DNA of 64,000 bases, taken from the NCBI RefSeq assembly GCF_900101435.1, contig NZ_FMZH01000002.1:496001-560000 (forward strand). The letters are read 5' to 3'. How positions within the stretch are numbered: the stretch's first letter is position 1; the number at the start of each line of letters is the position of its first letter. Shown here piece by piece: positions 43,350-53,208 of the stretch. Source of the DNA: Pedobacter soli (lineage in GTDB: Bacteria > Bacteroidota > Bacteroidia > Sphingobacteriales > Sphingobacteriaceae). Both the position numbers and the translations under genes were made by a program. A model generated the notes under the pieces. That model was given only the letters and a program-made list of their open reading frames with translations. It did no database searches and was not told the DNA's origin.

Positions 43350-46300
43350 ATGAAAATATCAGAATACGCTGTAAAAAACTACCAGTTTACGCTCATCATG
43401 GTACTCATGGTGTTGGCGCTGGGCATTACCACTATATTCAACATGCCACGGTCGGAAGATCCCGATATGAATGCACCAAATTATCCTGTGGTGGTGGTGT
43501 ATCCTGGGGCAAGTCCGAAGGATATGGAAGAGCTGGTAGTAAAGCCTTTAGAGAAAACCATCTATGGCCTGGATGATATCAAGAACATTAAAACTACTAT
43601 CCGCGACGGCTTGGCTGTACTTTTTGTAGAGTATAAATATGCCGTAAATGTCGACGATAAATACCAGGAACTGGTACGTGAGGTAAACAGCGAGCGTGCC
43701 AATCTTCCTCAGGAAATTTATAGCATGGAGGTGCAAAAAGTTTCCCCTTCTGATGTAAATGTATTGCAGATAGCACTGGTATCGGAAAATGCCTCGCGCG
43801 ATAAACTGAAAGCAAAAGCCGAAGATTTACAGTCGGAGCTCGAGAAAATCCCGTTCTTGAAAAATGTAGAAATTATGGGTTTGCCAGATCAGTTGGTTCG
43901 GGTAGATTTAAACCTCGAAAAACTGGCGCAGTTGCACATTCCGGTCACCTTTATTGCCAGTGCCATTCAGAGTGAAGTGGCCAATATCCCCGGTGGAAGT
44001 GTAAACGCTGGCACCAAATCGTTCAACATTAAAACCAGCGGTAACTATCAGAATATCGATGAAATTAAAAATACAGTGGTTTTTAGTGGCAACGGTAAAA
44101 ACACGGCTTTAAAAGATGTAGCCAATGTGTATTTCGATTATTCGCAGGAAAAAGACATTACCCGCTTAAACGGACACCGTTGTGTTTTTGTGGTAGCTGC
44201 ACAAAAATCGGGTGGAAACATTACCGCGGCCCAAAAAGCCTATTTGCCGGTAATCGAGAAATTCAGGAAAACTTTGCCTGCCAATATCGATCAGCAGTTA
44301 GTGTTCGATCAGGCCGATAATGTAAACAGCCGTTTGGGTGGTTTAGGTACCGATTTTATGATTGCCATTTTATTGGTTTTGGTTACGCTTTTACCTTTGG
44401 GTACTCGGGCTTCAATTGTGGTAATGGTTTCTATTCCACTTTCTTTAGCAATCGGTGTGGTTTTGTTGAGTGTTTTGGGTTTTAGTTTAAACCAGTTGAG
44501 TATTGTTGGCCTGGTGGTATCGCTGGGTTTGCTGGTTGATGATAGTATTGTGGTAGTCGAAAATATCGAACGATGGATGCGCGACGGGCATAGCCGGTTG
44601 GAAGCTACACTGAAAGCCACCAAACAAATTGGAATGGCTGTAATGGGGTGTACCGCCACGCTCATTATCGCTTTTATGCCTTTGATGTTTTTACCCGAAG
44701 CTTCGGGCGAATTTATCAGGAGTTTACCCGTAGCCGTAATCTGCTCGGTTATTGCCTCAATGTTAGTGGCATTAACCGTAGTACCTTTTTTATCGAGCAA
44801 ACTGTTAAAACCACATGCCGATGCCAATGGCAATATTTTTCTGCGCACTTTACAGAAAATTATCCACGGCTCATATTCCAAATTACTCGATAAGGCACTT
44901 GCTAAACCTGTTTTAACCATTGTAATTGCGGTAGCCATTTTTGCAGGCTCTATTATGCTTATTCCCGTTATTGGTTTTAGCTTATTTCCGGCATCAGAAA
45001 AACCACAGTTTTTGATCAATATTTCTACCCCTTTGCAATCGAACCTCAATTATACCGATTCGGTTACTAAAGCCATTGAAAAGGAATTGAAAAAGATTCC
45101 TGAAGTCAGGTATTTTGCATCTAATGTGGGGAAAGGTAATCCACGGATTTATTATAACGTATTGCCTCAAAATGAAAGAACAGATTTTGCCGAACTTTTT
45201 GTGCTGCTGCAACCTGATATTAAATCCGATCGTAAAATTGAGATTATCGAAATGCTACGCAAAAAATGGACGCCATACCCGGGTGCAAAAGTAGAAGTTA
45301 AAGATTTTGAACAGGGACAGCCTATTATTTCACCGGTTGAAGTACGTTTACTGGGCGATAATTTAGATACTTTAAGAAGTATTGGTGGCCGGGTTGAAAA
45401 TATGTTGCTTAAAACTGCCGGCACCATTTATGTAAACAATCCGCTTAAAAACTTAAAATCTGATATTAAAGTCGATATCAATAAAGACAAAGCACAGGCA
45501 CTGGGCATTCCTACCGTTAATATCGACCGTACCGTTCGGATGGCAGTAGCCGGTTTGGAAGTAGGCAAATTTATCAATCCTAAATCTAACGGCGACGATT
45601 ACAATATCCTGCTTACCACCAAACGTCCATCTTATCCTGATTTAACTGTTTTCAATAACCTATACATCAATAACAACCAGGGCACATCCATTCCGTTACT
45701 GCAGGTGGCTTCGTTAAAACTCGAAACTTCGCCTTTAAGCATTAACCATTACAATAAAACCCGTACCATTTCGGTAAATGCTTTTGTACAGAAAGGCTTT
45801 TTAAATGATAAAGTGATTCAGGATGTAGAAGCGCAGATGAAAAACCTTAAACTGCCCGATGGTTATACCTTCGAAATGGGCGGCGAAATTGAGAGCCGGA
45901 ACCAATCTTTTGGAGGTTTTGGCAGTATATTGCTGGTAACCCTTTTTCTTTTTATTGCGGTGCTGGTGCTAGAGTTTAAAACCTTTAAAAGTACGCTTAT
46001 TGTACTTTCGGTTATTCCACTGGGTATTGTGGGGGCTGTATTGGCACTAATGGTTACAGGCAATTCCTTGTCGTTTGTGGCAACTATCGGTATTGTGGCT
46101 TTGGCGGGTATTGAAGTGAAAAACACAATTTTGCTGGTCGATTTTACCAATCAGTTGCGCGCCGAAGGAATGCCTTTAAACCAGGCCATTGAAGAAGCTG
46201 GAGAGATCAGGTTCCTGCCCATCATCTTAACTACCTTTACAGCTATCGGGGGTTTGTTGCCTATCGCACTTTCCAGCAACCCGCTTATTTCGCCACTGGC

Positions 46301-46397
46301 CATCGTAATGATTGGTGGTTTAATCAGTTCTACGCTCTTATCGCGGATTGTAACACCGGTGGTTTATAAATTAATGCCGCCAAAGGTAGAAAGCTAA
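43350..46397 (+). CDS. Efflux RND transporter permease (AcrB/MdtB family)
   Basis: 1015-residue inner-membrane proton/drug antiporter with 12 helices and two large periplasmic loops. The N-terminus has the canonical PRSEDPDMNAPNYPVVVVYPGASP. The proton-relay Asp pair is in LLVDDSIVVVENIERWM near residue 400. The second half repeats the signature GIEVKNTILLVDFTNQLRAEGM with only one Asp. Substrates are unknown; the TetR regulator suggests an induced, toxin-type substrate. A 110-base repeat-bearing gap separates it from the adaptor. Confidence 0.95.
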   Translation: MKISEYAVKNYQFTLIMVLMVLALGITTIFNMPRSEDPDMNAPNYPVVVVYPGASPKDMEELVVKPLEKTIYGLDDIKNIKTTIRDGLAVLFVEYKYAVNVDDKYQELVREVNSERANLPQEIYSMEVQKVSPSDVNVLQIALVSENASRDKLKAKAEDLQSELEKIPFLKNVEIMGLPDQLVRVDLNLEKLAQLHIPVTFIASAIQSEVANIPGGSVNAGTKSFNIKTSGNYQNIDEIKNTVVFSGNGKNTALKDVANVYFDYSQEKDITRLNGHRCVFVVAAQKSGGNITAAQKAYLPVIEKFRKTLPANIDQQLVFDQADNVNSRLGGLGTDFMIAILLVLVTLLPLGTRASIVVMVSIPLSLAIGVVLLSVLGFSLNQLSIVGLVVSLGLLVDDSIVVVENIERWMRDGHSRLEATLKATKQIGMAVMGCTATLIIAFMPLMFLPEASGEFIRSLPVAVICSVIASMLVALTVVPFLSSKLLKPHADANGNIFLRTLQKIIHGSYSKLLDKALAKPVLTIVIAVAIFAGSIMLIPVIGFSLFPASEKPQFLINISTPLQSNLNYTDSVTKAIEKELKKIPEVRYFASNVGKGNPRIYYNVLPQNERTDFAELFVLLQPDIKSDRKIEIIEMLRKKWTPYPGAKVEVKDFEQGQPIISPVEVRLLGDNLDTLRSIGGRVENMLLKTAGTIYVNNPLKNLKSDIKVDINKDKAQALGIPTVNIDRTVRMAVAGLEVGKFINPKSNGDDYNILLTTKRPSYPDLTVFNNLYINNNQGTSIPLLQVASLKLETSPLSINHYNKTRTISVNAFVQKGFLNDKVIQDVEAQMKNLKLPDGYTFEMGGEIESRNQSFGGFGSILLVTLFLFIAVLVLEFKTFKSTLIVLSVIPLGIVGAVLALMVTGNSLSFVATIGIVALAGIEVKNTILLVDFTNQLRAEGMPLNQAIEEAGEIRFLPIILTTFTAIGGLLPIALSSNPLISPLAIVMIGGLISSTLLSRIVTPVVYKLMPPKVES

Positions 46398-46428
46398 AAG
46401 AGTGTAATTCAATATATTTTGAAAAGCA

Positions 46429-46466
46429 GGGGCTGGCATTTTATAGGAATGTCAGCCCCGTTTTTT
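46429..46466 (+). terminator. Terminator of the efflux operon
   Basis: GGGGCTGGCAT pairs with ATGTCAGCCCC (one mismatch), followed by a T run, about 30 bases after the permease stop. Confidence 0.88.
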
Positions 46467-46713
46467 GCTTCAATCTTTTTGTTTAAGTGCTTTTCTGAGC
46501 GTTATTGATAATGTAGGGGGAAGAAGTATTCTTTTAATACCAGCGGAACAAAAAGTATTTCCGCTTCAACCGGGTTTAAACCACTCCAGTAACTACAGGG
46601 AAATGATGTGTGATAAGCAATGTCGAGATCGGGCGGCTGTAAGTTAAACGGCAAATAATTAAGTGCATATCTCTAAATTATTGATACTTTAGGGAAACTA
46701 AATTAAAATCTAA
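46467..46713. other. Intergenic stretch with no gene found
   Basis: 247 bases between the efflux terminator and the next gene. No convincing small gene, RNA or clear palindrome is seen. A TACTTTAG word about 25 bases before the next start may belong to its promoter. Confidence 0.5.
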
Positions 46714-47877
46714 ATGCGCCACCTCTCCAAATACTTCCTGCTATTTTTCTCGTTTTTATTTTTTTGCTTAAGTAATGTTTTTGCCCAAAAGGTAATTAAG
46801 GGTCGTGTGCTTAACGCAGGTAATAAAGGTCTCGAATCAGTGTCTATCTATCATCATCAGATATTGATTGCGTTAACCGATAATGAGGGTAATTTTAGTG
46901 TTAAAATCGATTCGCTAGGCAAAGGTCAGTTGCTTTCTTTTAGTTCTGTGGGCTATGAGAACCACTCAGTGAGGGTTGATGAAAGTACAGCTAACGCCGA
47001 TTTTATAGTTAAATTAAAAGATAAATATATTAGGCTAAACGATGTAGAAATCTACTCACCAACTTTTGTGCAAACTTTGATTAAAAACGCTGTAGCTCAC
47101 CTGGGCGATACTGGTGTAGTAAGCAAAAATCTGATTTGCAGGCAATACCTGGTCAGAGATGGAAAATACAAAACCTTTGCCGAAGGTGTTTTTGATCTAC
47201 ATACCGATGAGTATAAAAATGACATACGCTTACAATTAAACGGATTAAGAAGACTCGATAAATTAAGGGGAGGCACTTCAGGTAATTTTCAGGTTAACTA
47301 CGCGGTTGACTTAAGGGTTGAACTTAAGTGTTATTTTGTAACCAACTTAAACGATAATCTTTTAAATGAAGATAACGAATATGAAATTGAAGGTCAGGTA
47401 GAATATGAAGGTGTAAAGTGCTATAAAATTTATTTCAATAAAGTCAAAAATCTGGCGTACAGGAGCCGTAATGGCTGGGTGTATATTACTGTCGACGGAC
47501 ACTTGATCAAAGGTATGGAAAGTAATGTGGCAACCATTAATAAAAGCATGATTTGGATAAACAGGCAAAATTATGATCTGAAAAATGGCCAGTCGTACCT
47601 GGCTTCTACCTATTTAAAATGTAATGTAGTGGCCGGATTATTCTCAATGGGAGAGCCCTCGGCAGAAATGGAACTTATTTTTTTAGATGATATTGATCCC
47701 TTGCAGAAGAACAGCAATAATTTCTCAACAGTTAAATTAAGGCAGGATTTTTATAAATACCCAAAGAAAAATGACGCAGAATTTTGGCAGGCACTGTACC
47801 AAAGGCACCATTTAAGCATTCCGGCAATTATTGTTGAAACCTATAAATCAGATAAACCTATTGAATTGCAGTTTTAG
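46714..47877 (+). CDS. Exported carboxypeptidase-regulatory-like domain protein
   Basis: 387 residues with a signal peptide (MRHLSKYFLLFFSFLFFCLS, then NVFAQ). A carboxypeptidase D regulatory-like beta domain spans about 28-105 (KGRVLNAGNKGLESVSIYH, then LTDNEGNFSVKID and LSFSSVGYENHSV). This domain often fronts TonB-dependent receptors in Bacteroidota, but no plug or barrel follows. The remaining ~270 residues are beta-rich and not recognised. Probably a periplasmic or surface protein. Single gene. Confidence 0.75.
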   Translation: MRHLSKYFLLFFSFLFFCLSNVFAQKVIKGRVLNAGNKGLESVSIYHHQILIALTDNEGNFSVKIDSLGKGQLLSFSSVGYENHSVRVDESTANADFIVKLKDKYIRLNDVEIYSPTFVQTLIKNAVAHLGDTGVVSKNLICRQYLVRDGKYKTFAEGVFDLHTDEYKNDIRLQLNGLRRLDKLRGGTSGNFQVNYAVDLRVELKCYFVTNLNDNLLNEDNEYEIEGQVEYEGVKCYKIYFNKVKNLAYRSRNGWVYITVDGHLIKGMESNVATINKSMIWINRQNYDLKNGQSYLASTYLKCNVVAGLFSMGEPSAEMELIFLDDIDPLQKNSNNFSTVKLRQDFYKYPKKNDAEFWQALYQRHHLSIPAIIVETYKSDKPIELQF

Positions 47878-47934
47878 TTATTACTTCTTTAGCGGTTGGT
47901 GTCTGCACCCCACCACATTAATCATGCAATAAGC

Positions 47935-49074
47935 TTATCTGTCACTCCGTTCTTCCATATTCAAATCCGTATCGAATGGGCTTTTGGTAAAAGGATAAAT
48001 GGTTTGTTTCACAAATCCTTTCGGGTAGGCCGCTTCATGCACACCTGTTCCGGCTGGCCATTCTTTTCCGGGTAAATAATAGGTGCCAAAAATCATGTCA
48101 ATAAATGGAAATATCGAAGCGAAGTTATGCCCATAATATTTGGGGTCTTCGCAATGGTGCCAGTGGTGGTATTGCGGTGTGGTGAAGATATATTTGAGCG
48201 GACCAAAATTAATGCGCGTATTGGCGTGAATTAAAACCGCGTGAATGGCAATAAAAATGATGTAAACATTAAACACAGTTGACGAAAAACCCAGGATATA
48301 CAAAGGGATGAAAGTCATGGCACGGGTAAAAAAGATATCGATAAAGTGTGTGCGGCTTCCGGCAAGCCAATCCATGTTCTGGGTAGAGTGGTGAATAGAA
48401 TGAAAACGCCACAAAGCTACTTTAGTATGGAAAAAACGGTGCGCCCAATACTGGAAAAGATCGGTACTGAAGAACGCCAGGAACAAGGCCAGGGCAAATG
48501 GCAGGCTTTGCACCCAGGTATGGATTTTATCTAAACCCATCCAGCCAAAAAACAACACCGCAGGTTTTTGCGTAACAATACCAAAAAACTGGATAAATAA
48601 ATGGCTGACTACAAAATAGGTTAGATCGGTACGCCACTCTTCGTGGAATTTAGTCTGGTTGGTGTTTTTTGGGAAAAACAATTCCAATGGAACAAAAATA
48701 GCCACCATTAACAGTAAATCCAAAATCATCCAGTCTAGGCCAAAATGCCAGTTTGATTTGGCAACATCCCGGCCTTCAACAGTCACGGCACCCAATAATA
48801 CAGCAAAAGCAGCCAGTAAAAAACCAGGCCAGGCCCACTTTAGTTTTTTGCTTAAAACGATACTTAGTGCCGAAAAGAAGAAAGCCGCAATTACCCCGCC
48901 CAGCATCATAACTTCGACACTGTCTTTGGTGTAAATTTCTCGGAATTCGGGGGTTGTCAATTTCTCGGGATAATGAAAACAAAGGATGCCGAGTAAAGCC
49001 AAAACGGCTAAAAATATAGAAATGTAGCCGCTAATCTGACCTTGACCAACTACTAAGCGTTTATTTGGAGACAT
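47935..49074 (-). CDS. Sterol desaturase / fatty acid hydroxylase family protein
   Basis: 379-residue membrane di-iron enzyme. Three to four helices at the N-terminus (residues ~15-110) form an extra membrane domain. The catalytic part has His boxes HRFFH (WAHRFFHTK), HSIHHS and HHWHH (YHHWHHCEDP), the HxxxH, HxxHH and HHxxHH set that binds iron. The reaction may be hydroxylation of a lipid such as a fatty acid or carotenoid; the substrate is unknown. Single gene, divergent from lpxK. Confidence 0.9.
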   Translation of the reverse strand: MSPNKRLVVGQGQISGYISIFLAVLALLGILCFHYPEKLTTPEFREIYTKDSVEVMMLGGVIAAFFFSALSIVLSKKLKWAWPGFLLAAFAVLLGAVTVEGRDVAKSNWHFGLDWMILDLLLMVAIFVPLELFFPKNTNQTKFHEEWRTDLTYFVVSHLFIQFFGIVTQKPAVLFFGWMGLDKIHTWVQSLPFALALFLAFFSTDLFQYWAHRFFHTKVALWRFHSIHHSTQNMDWLAGSRTHFIDIFFTRAMTFIPLYILGFSSTVFNVYIIFIAIHAVLIHANTRINFGPLKYIFTTPQYHHWHHCEDPKYYGHNFASIFPFIDMIFGTYYLPGKEWPAGTGVHEAAYPKGFVKQTIYPFTKSPFDTDLNMEERSDR

Positions 49075-49242
49075 TTATTTATGTTTTGATAGAACAACAA
49101 GTATAAAAATAAAATTCAGGCTTATCAATTTAAATCACACCTGTGTTCAAAAATGGGTGAGATTTGGCAAACATTTTTAACCACCACAGGTTCATTTAGC
49201 AGGCATTGCCAAAAGCAATGCAGTTCTTTTTTAAATAATCAG

Positions 49243-49250
49243 TATTTTTG
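49243..49250 (+). promoter_or_regulatory. -7 promoter element of the lpxK operon
   Basis: TATTTTTG, an exact TAnnTTTG match, 13 bases before the lpxK start codon. No clear -33 element. Confidence 0.45.
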
Positions 49251-49263
49251 AAAACACGACACT

Positions 49264-50325
49264 ATGCTAGTTAATTATTTACGTCTTCTGCTGCTTCCTT
49301 TTTCATGGGTTTATGCTATGGCCGTTATACTCCGGAAAAAGCTTTATGATTGGGGCATTATGCGGAGTGTATCGTTCAATTTGCCAATAATTTGTGTAGG
49401 CAACCTGGCTGTTGGCGGCTCCGGAAAAACGCCAACAACCGAATATTTAATAAGGCTGCTGGATGGTTATAACGTGGCTATTTTAAGCAGGGGCTATGGG
49501 CGTAAAACGAAAGGTTTTATTCTGGCTGATCACCGCGCTACAGCCGAAACCATTGGCGATGAACCTTTACAATATTACCAAAAATTTAAGCAGGTTACCG
49601 TAGCAGTGTGTGAAGATCGCGTGGCAGGAGTAAGGCAGTTGCAAAATAACCACGATGTTATTATTCTGGATGATGCTTTTCAACATCGCGCCATTAAAGC
49701 GGGTTTTAATATCTTGCTTTTTGAGTTCAGGAAACTGGGCACCCTACAGTTTTTGCTGCCTGCAGGGAATTTAAGGGATGTTTTCGCTTCGCGCAAAAGA
49801 GCCGATGTGCTTTTGGTTACCAAATCTCCGGTGCCCTTTTTACATGTTGCCCAGCAAGCATCGATAAACGAATTACAACCCGATAATAACCAGCCTGTGC
49901 TGCATGCTTATTTAAAATATGGCCAGTTACAGCACCTGTACCACGAAGAAATCATGCCGCTTGAATCGATTAAAGATTTTGAAGTTTTTCTGCTTACCGG
50001 TATTGCCAATCCCGAACCTTTGATCGAAGAACTGCAAAAATACACACAGACTATCAAGCATCAAGCATTTCGCGATCATTACGCTTTTAAGCAAGCCGAT
50101 ATCAGCAAGTTAAAAACAGCTTTTGTGGCTGTGACAAAAAAAGAAAAAATCATCATCACAACAGAAAAGGATAGCAAACGTTTAAGAGCTACCGGATTTG
50201 AGGATTTACTGGTAAATTTACCTGTATATTATTTACCCATCGAGGTTGAATTATTTGAAGAAGATAAGATTACCTTTGACGAACTCATTTTAAATTATGT
50301 TAAGAGCAATAGAAGAAACCGTTGA
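49264..50325 (+). CDS. lpxK: Tetraacyldisaccharide 4'-kinase
   Basis: 353-residue lipid A biosynthesis kinase that phosphorylates the 4' position of the tetraacyldisaccharide precursor at the inner membrane. A membrane-facing N-terminal helix (LLLPFSWVYAMAVILRKKLYD) precedes the P-loop CVGNLAVGGSGKTPTTEYLI near residue 50, and ILDDAFQHRAI is the conserved Walker-B-like motif. The 3' end overlaps the purine nucleoside phosphorylase gene by 29 bases. Confidence 0.95.
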   Translation: MLVNYLRLLLLPFSWVYAMAVILRKKLYDWGIMRSVSFNLPIICVGNLAVGGSGKTPTTEYLIRLLDGYNVAILSRGYGRKTKGFILADHRATAETIGDEPLQYYQKFKQVTVAVCEDRVAGVRQLQNNHDVIILDDAFQHRAIKAGFNILLFEFRKLGTLQFLLPAGNLRDVFASRKRADVLLVTKSPVPFLHVAQQASINELQPDNNQPVLHAYLKYGQLQHLYHEEIMPLESIKDFEVFLLTGIANPEPLIEELQKYTQTIKHQAFRDHYAFKQADISKLKTAFVAVTKKEKIIITTEKDSKRLRATGFEDLLVNLPVYYLPIEVELFEEDKITFDELILNYVKSNRRNR

Positions 50326-51112
50326 ATATATAAAACGTAAAACAGAGAACTTTAAACCCGAAATTGGCATTGTTTTAGGCACTGGCTTAGGCGGATTGGT
50401 AAAAGATATTGAGGTAGAGCACCAGCTCATGTATTCCAATATCCCTAATTTTCCGATTTCTACTTTAGAGTTTCACAGCGGTAAACTCATTTTTGGTACC
50501 TTAAACGGAAAGAAAATTGTAGCCATGCAAGGTCGCCTGCATTATTACGAAGGCTACAGCATGCAGCAAATTACTTTTCCTGTGCGTGTAATGAAAGGAT
50601 TAGGGATCGAAAACCTGATTGTTTCGAATGCTGCGGGCTCTTTAAACCCCGAGTTTAAAAAGGGCGATTTGATGATTATTGAAGATCACATTAACCTGCA
50701 GCCAGATAACCCGCTAAGGGGTTTGATCGAAAGCGAACTGGGGCCACGTTTTCCAGACATGAGCCAGCCGTATAAGCGCGCCATCATTGCTAAAGCTCTA
50801 GAAATTGCCAAAGATGTAGATGTTAAATGCCATAAAGGTGTTTATGTAGCCGTTTCTGGCCCTAATTTAGAAACCAAGGCCGAATATAAGTACCTGCGTT
50901 TAATTGGTGCCGATGCCGTAGGAATGAGCACAGTGCCCGAAGTAATCGTGGCCAACCATGCCGGCTTACCCGTATTTGCCATTTCGGTATTAACCGACGA
51001 AGGTTTCCCTGAAGATTTACAACCTTTTAACTTAGACGAAATTTTAGAGGCTGCAGCTAAAGCCGAGCCTAAAATGACCGAAATTTTAACCCGCTTAATT
51101 GCCGAACTGTAA
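50297..51112 (+). CDS. punA: Purine nucleoside phosphorylase (trimeric, PNP-I type)
   Basis: 271-residue enzyme that phosphorolyses inosine and guanosine in purine salvage. Phosphate- and base-binding motifs: VLGTGLGGLVKDIE, GRLHYYEGYSM, VSNAAGSLNPEFKKGDLM, and GADAVGMSTVPEVIVANHAGL. The start overlaps the lpxK end, so translation is coupled although the pathways are unrelated. The start choice fits the family N-terminus. Confidence 0.94.
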   Translation: MLRAIEETVEYIKRKTENFKPEIGIVLGTGLGGLVKDIEVEHQLMYSNIPNFPISTLEFHSGKLIFGTLNGKKIVAMQGRLHYYEGYSMQQITFPVRVMKGLGIENLIVSNAAGSLNPEFKKGDLMIIEDHINLQPDNPLRGLIESELGPRFPDMSQPYKRAIIAKALEIAKDVDVKCHKGVYVAVSGPNLETKAEYKYLRLIGADAVGMSTVPEVIVANHAGLPVFAISVLTDEGFPEDLQPFNLDEILEAAAKAEPKMTEILTRLIAEL

Positions 51113-51113
51113 A

Positions 51114-53123
51114 ATGCGTAATATTGTTCAGATCTGTTTTTTGATTGTAGTGCTTTTGGGCATCAATAAAGCTTTTGCACAAGATTTAAAAACGAGCGTA
51201 GGTACCAATAAAGAACTTGATTCGGTTAGGAAAAAGCTGGATGGGGGTAACGATACGGTAGTTTTTACAGCGAAATATATTCGTTTTACCAAGCTTTCTT
51301 TAACTAAAGATAGCATTGTCCTGTTGCCATTGGATACATCAACGGTAAACATTCAGAATTACAGTCCGCTTTTACAGCCCACCCACCCAACCATTAGCAA
51401 TGGTAACATGGGGCTTGCTGCCCGACCGCTGCTTTTTGAGCCCAGCAAGCGCATAGGTTTCGATGCAGGTTTCCATTCGCTCGATTACTACGCCTTAACT
51501 CCCGAAGATATCATCTACTATCAGGCCCGGACGCCCTTTACCAGCCTGTATTTTGTAAGTGCCGGACAGAAAGAACAGCTTTTCAGGGCTATTCATACAC
51601 AAAATATTAAGCGCAACTGGAATGTGGGTGTAAACTTTAACCGCGCCGATTCGAAAGGGTTTTATGCCAGGCAACGGGGCGATAACTTAAATGTGGCCGT
51701 ATTCTCCTGGTACCAATCGCCAAGCAAACGCTATAACATGTGGGCTTCGGCAATTTTTAATAACATGCGTGCTTATGAAAACGGATCGGTAACTTCTGCC
51801 AATCAGATATTTAATCCCGATTATGCAACAATCAGCAGGGAGGCCGAGCCGGTAAATCTTTCAGCATCGCGAAATATTTACAAGAAAAACACCTTGTTTT
51901 TAAAGCAGACCTATTATGTTGGCCGCATCGATACCTCTGCCAATGCCAATAATGCTGTTTTACCCACCAACAAGGTTACCCACACTTTTGAATACAATAA
52001 CAATACCTACGATTTTTTAAAAAATGAAAGTGACATAAATAATGTGTTGCCCCCTGGAATTGCCAGCACTACTTTTACCAACGATTCGACCCGTGTGCTG
52101 CACATTAAAAATGAGTTTATTTACAGCTTCTTTTTAAGACCTAAAAACTCATCGGTAATTAAAAATGAGCTAAAGGTTGATGCAGGGATCAGGCACGAAT
52201 ATTTCAAGCATGAATTTTTGGGGCTTAAACTGGATGGTACCAGCTATGAGCAAAGCCGTGCCTACTATCAGAACATTACCGTTTTGGGTGCTGCGGGCTA
52301 TCGTTTCTCAACCAACGTCGATTTTAATTTAGATTTACAGCAAATTCTGCAGGGCGAAAATGCAGGCGATTATCTGTATGAAGCCAAAAGTAAAATCCTT
52401 TTGGGTAAAACCATTGGCCGCATAGAGCTGGGGGCTTATGCACAAAACCAAAGCCCAGCTGCGATTTACGATTATTACCACGGAAACCACTACAAATGGA
52501 CGAATAACGATTTTAAAAATACTAAAATCCTGAACCTGTCTTTCAACTACATTAACGATAAATACGACCTTATTGCCGGTGCAAGATATTTCTTAACCAG
52601 TAATTACCTGTATTTTGGTGCCGATCACAGTAACGGAACAACTGCTATCCTACCTAAACAGGCTACTGCCGATATCAGTTTAATCAGAATTGATGTATCA
52701 AAGAAATGGCGTTTTGGTAAATTCGCATTAGAGAATTATATAGCCTACCAAAAAACAGATAAAAACGCTGTTTTAAGAACGCCTGAAATTTATACTTATA
52801 ACAGTATTTATTTCAATAATACCTTTTTTAAGGTACTGAAAGCAAATATTGGCTTTGATGTAAGGTATAATTCTGAGTATGCCAATTATTTATATTCGCC
52901 GGCTACTGCGCAATTTTATATTGATGAAGCTAATCCGGTTAATTTGCCATCAAAGCCTATTGTGGATGTCTTTTTTAAGGCCAATTTACGGCGGGCTAAT
53001 ATTTTTGTTAAATACGATTTCGTAAATCAAGGTCTTTTCCAAAAAGGGTATTTTACCGTAAATCGTTACCCCATGCAGGATGCCTTATTGAAATTTGGTG
53101 TAAGCTGGAACTTTTACGATTAG
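51114..53123 (+). CDS. Putative porin (Bacteroidota outer-membrane barrel)
   Basis: 669-residue outer-membrane protein. The start at 51114 (MRNIVQICFLIVVLLGINKA) gives a clean signal peptide ending AFAQ and follows the preceding stop by one base. The body alternates aromatic-rich beta strands (WNVGVNFNRADSKGFYARQ; later FALENYIAYQKTD), and the chain ends in a strand with a terminal Phe-Tyr-Asp (GVSWNFYD), close to the usual C-terminal aromatic for barrel assembly. It matches the putative-porin group known from Bacteroidota. Last gene of the operon; a strong terminator follows. Confidence 0.85.
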   Translation: MRNIVQICFLIVVLLGINKAFAQDLKTSVGTNKELDSVRKKLDGGNDTVVFTAKYIRFTKLSLTKDSIVLLPLDTSTVNIQNYSPLLQPTHPTISNGNMGLAARPLLFEPSKRIGFDAGFHSLDYYALTPEDIIYYQARTPFTSLYFVSAGQKEQLFRAIHTQNIKRNWNVGVNFNRADSKGFYARQRGDNLNVAVFSWYQSPSKRYNMWASAIFNNMRAYENGSVTSANQIFNPDYATISREAEPVNLSASRNIYKKNTLFLKQTYYVGRIDTSANANNAVLPTNKVTHTFEYNNNTYDFLKNESDINNVLPPGIASTTFTNDSTRVLHIKNEFIYSFFLRPKNSSVIKNELKVDAGIRHEYFKHEFLGLKLDGTSYEQSRAYYQNITVLGAAGYRFSTNVDFNLDLQQILQGENAGDYLYEAKSKILLGKTIGRIELGAYAQNQSPAAIYDYYHGNHYKWTNNDFKNTKILNLSFNYINDKYDLIAGARYFLTSNYLYFGADHSNGTTAILPKQATADISLIRIDVSKKWRFGKFALENYIAYQKTDKNAVLRTPEIYTYNSIYFNNTFFKVLKANIGFDVRYNSEYANYLYSPATAQFYIDEANPVNLPSKPIVDVFFKANLRRANIFVKYDFVNQGLFQKGYFTVNRYPMQDALLKFGVSWNFYD

Positions 53124-53143
53124 GCAACCCGATCAAAAAGCAT

Positions 53144-53182
53144 AAAAAAAACCTTCCCGACATTACATCGGGAAGGTTTTTT
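53144..53182. terminator. Bidirectional terminator after the porin gene
   Basis: An A run plus ACCTTCCCGA pairs with TCGGGAAGGT plus a T run, between convergent genes. Confidence 0.9.
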
Positions 53183-53208
53183 GTTTTTCATAGGTATTTT
53201 TTTATTGC

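Noticed and set aside
44309..45049. Long minus-strand open frame within the RND permease gene
   Set aside because: It lies wholly inside a well-conserved transporter gene and has no recognisable domain; a composition shadow.
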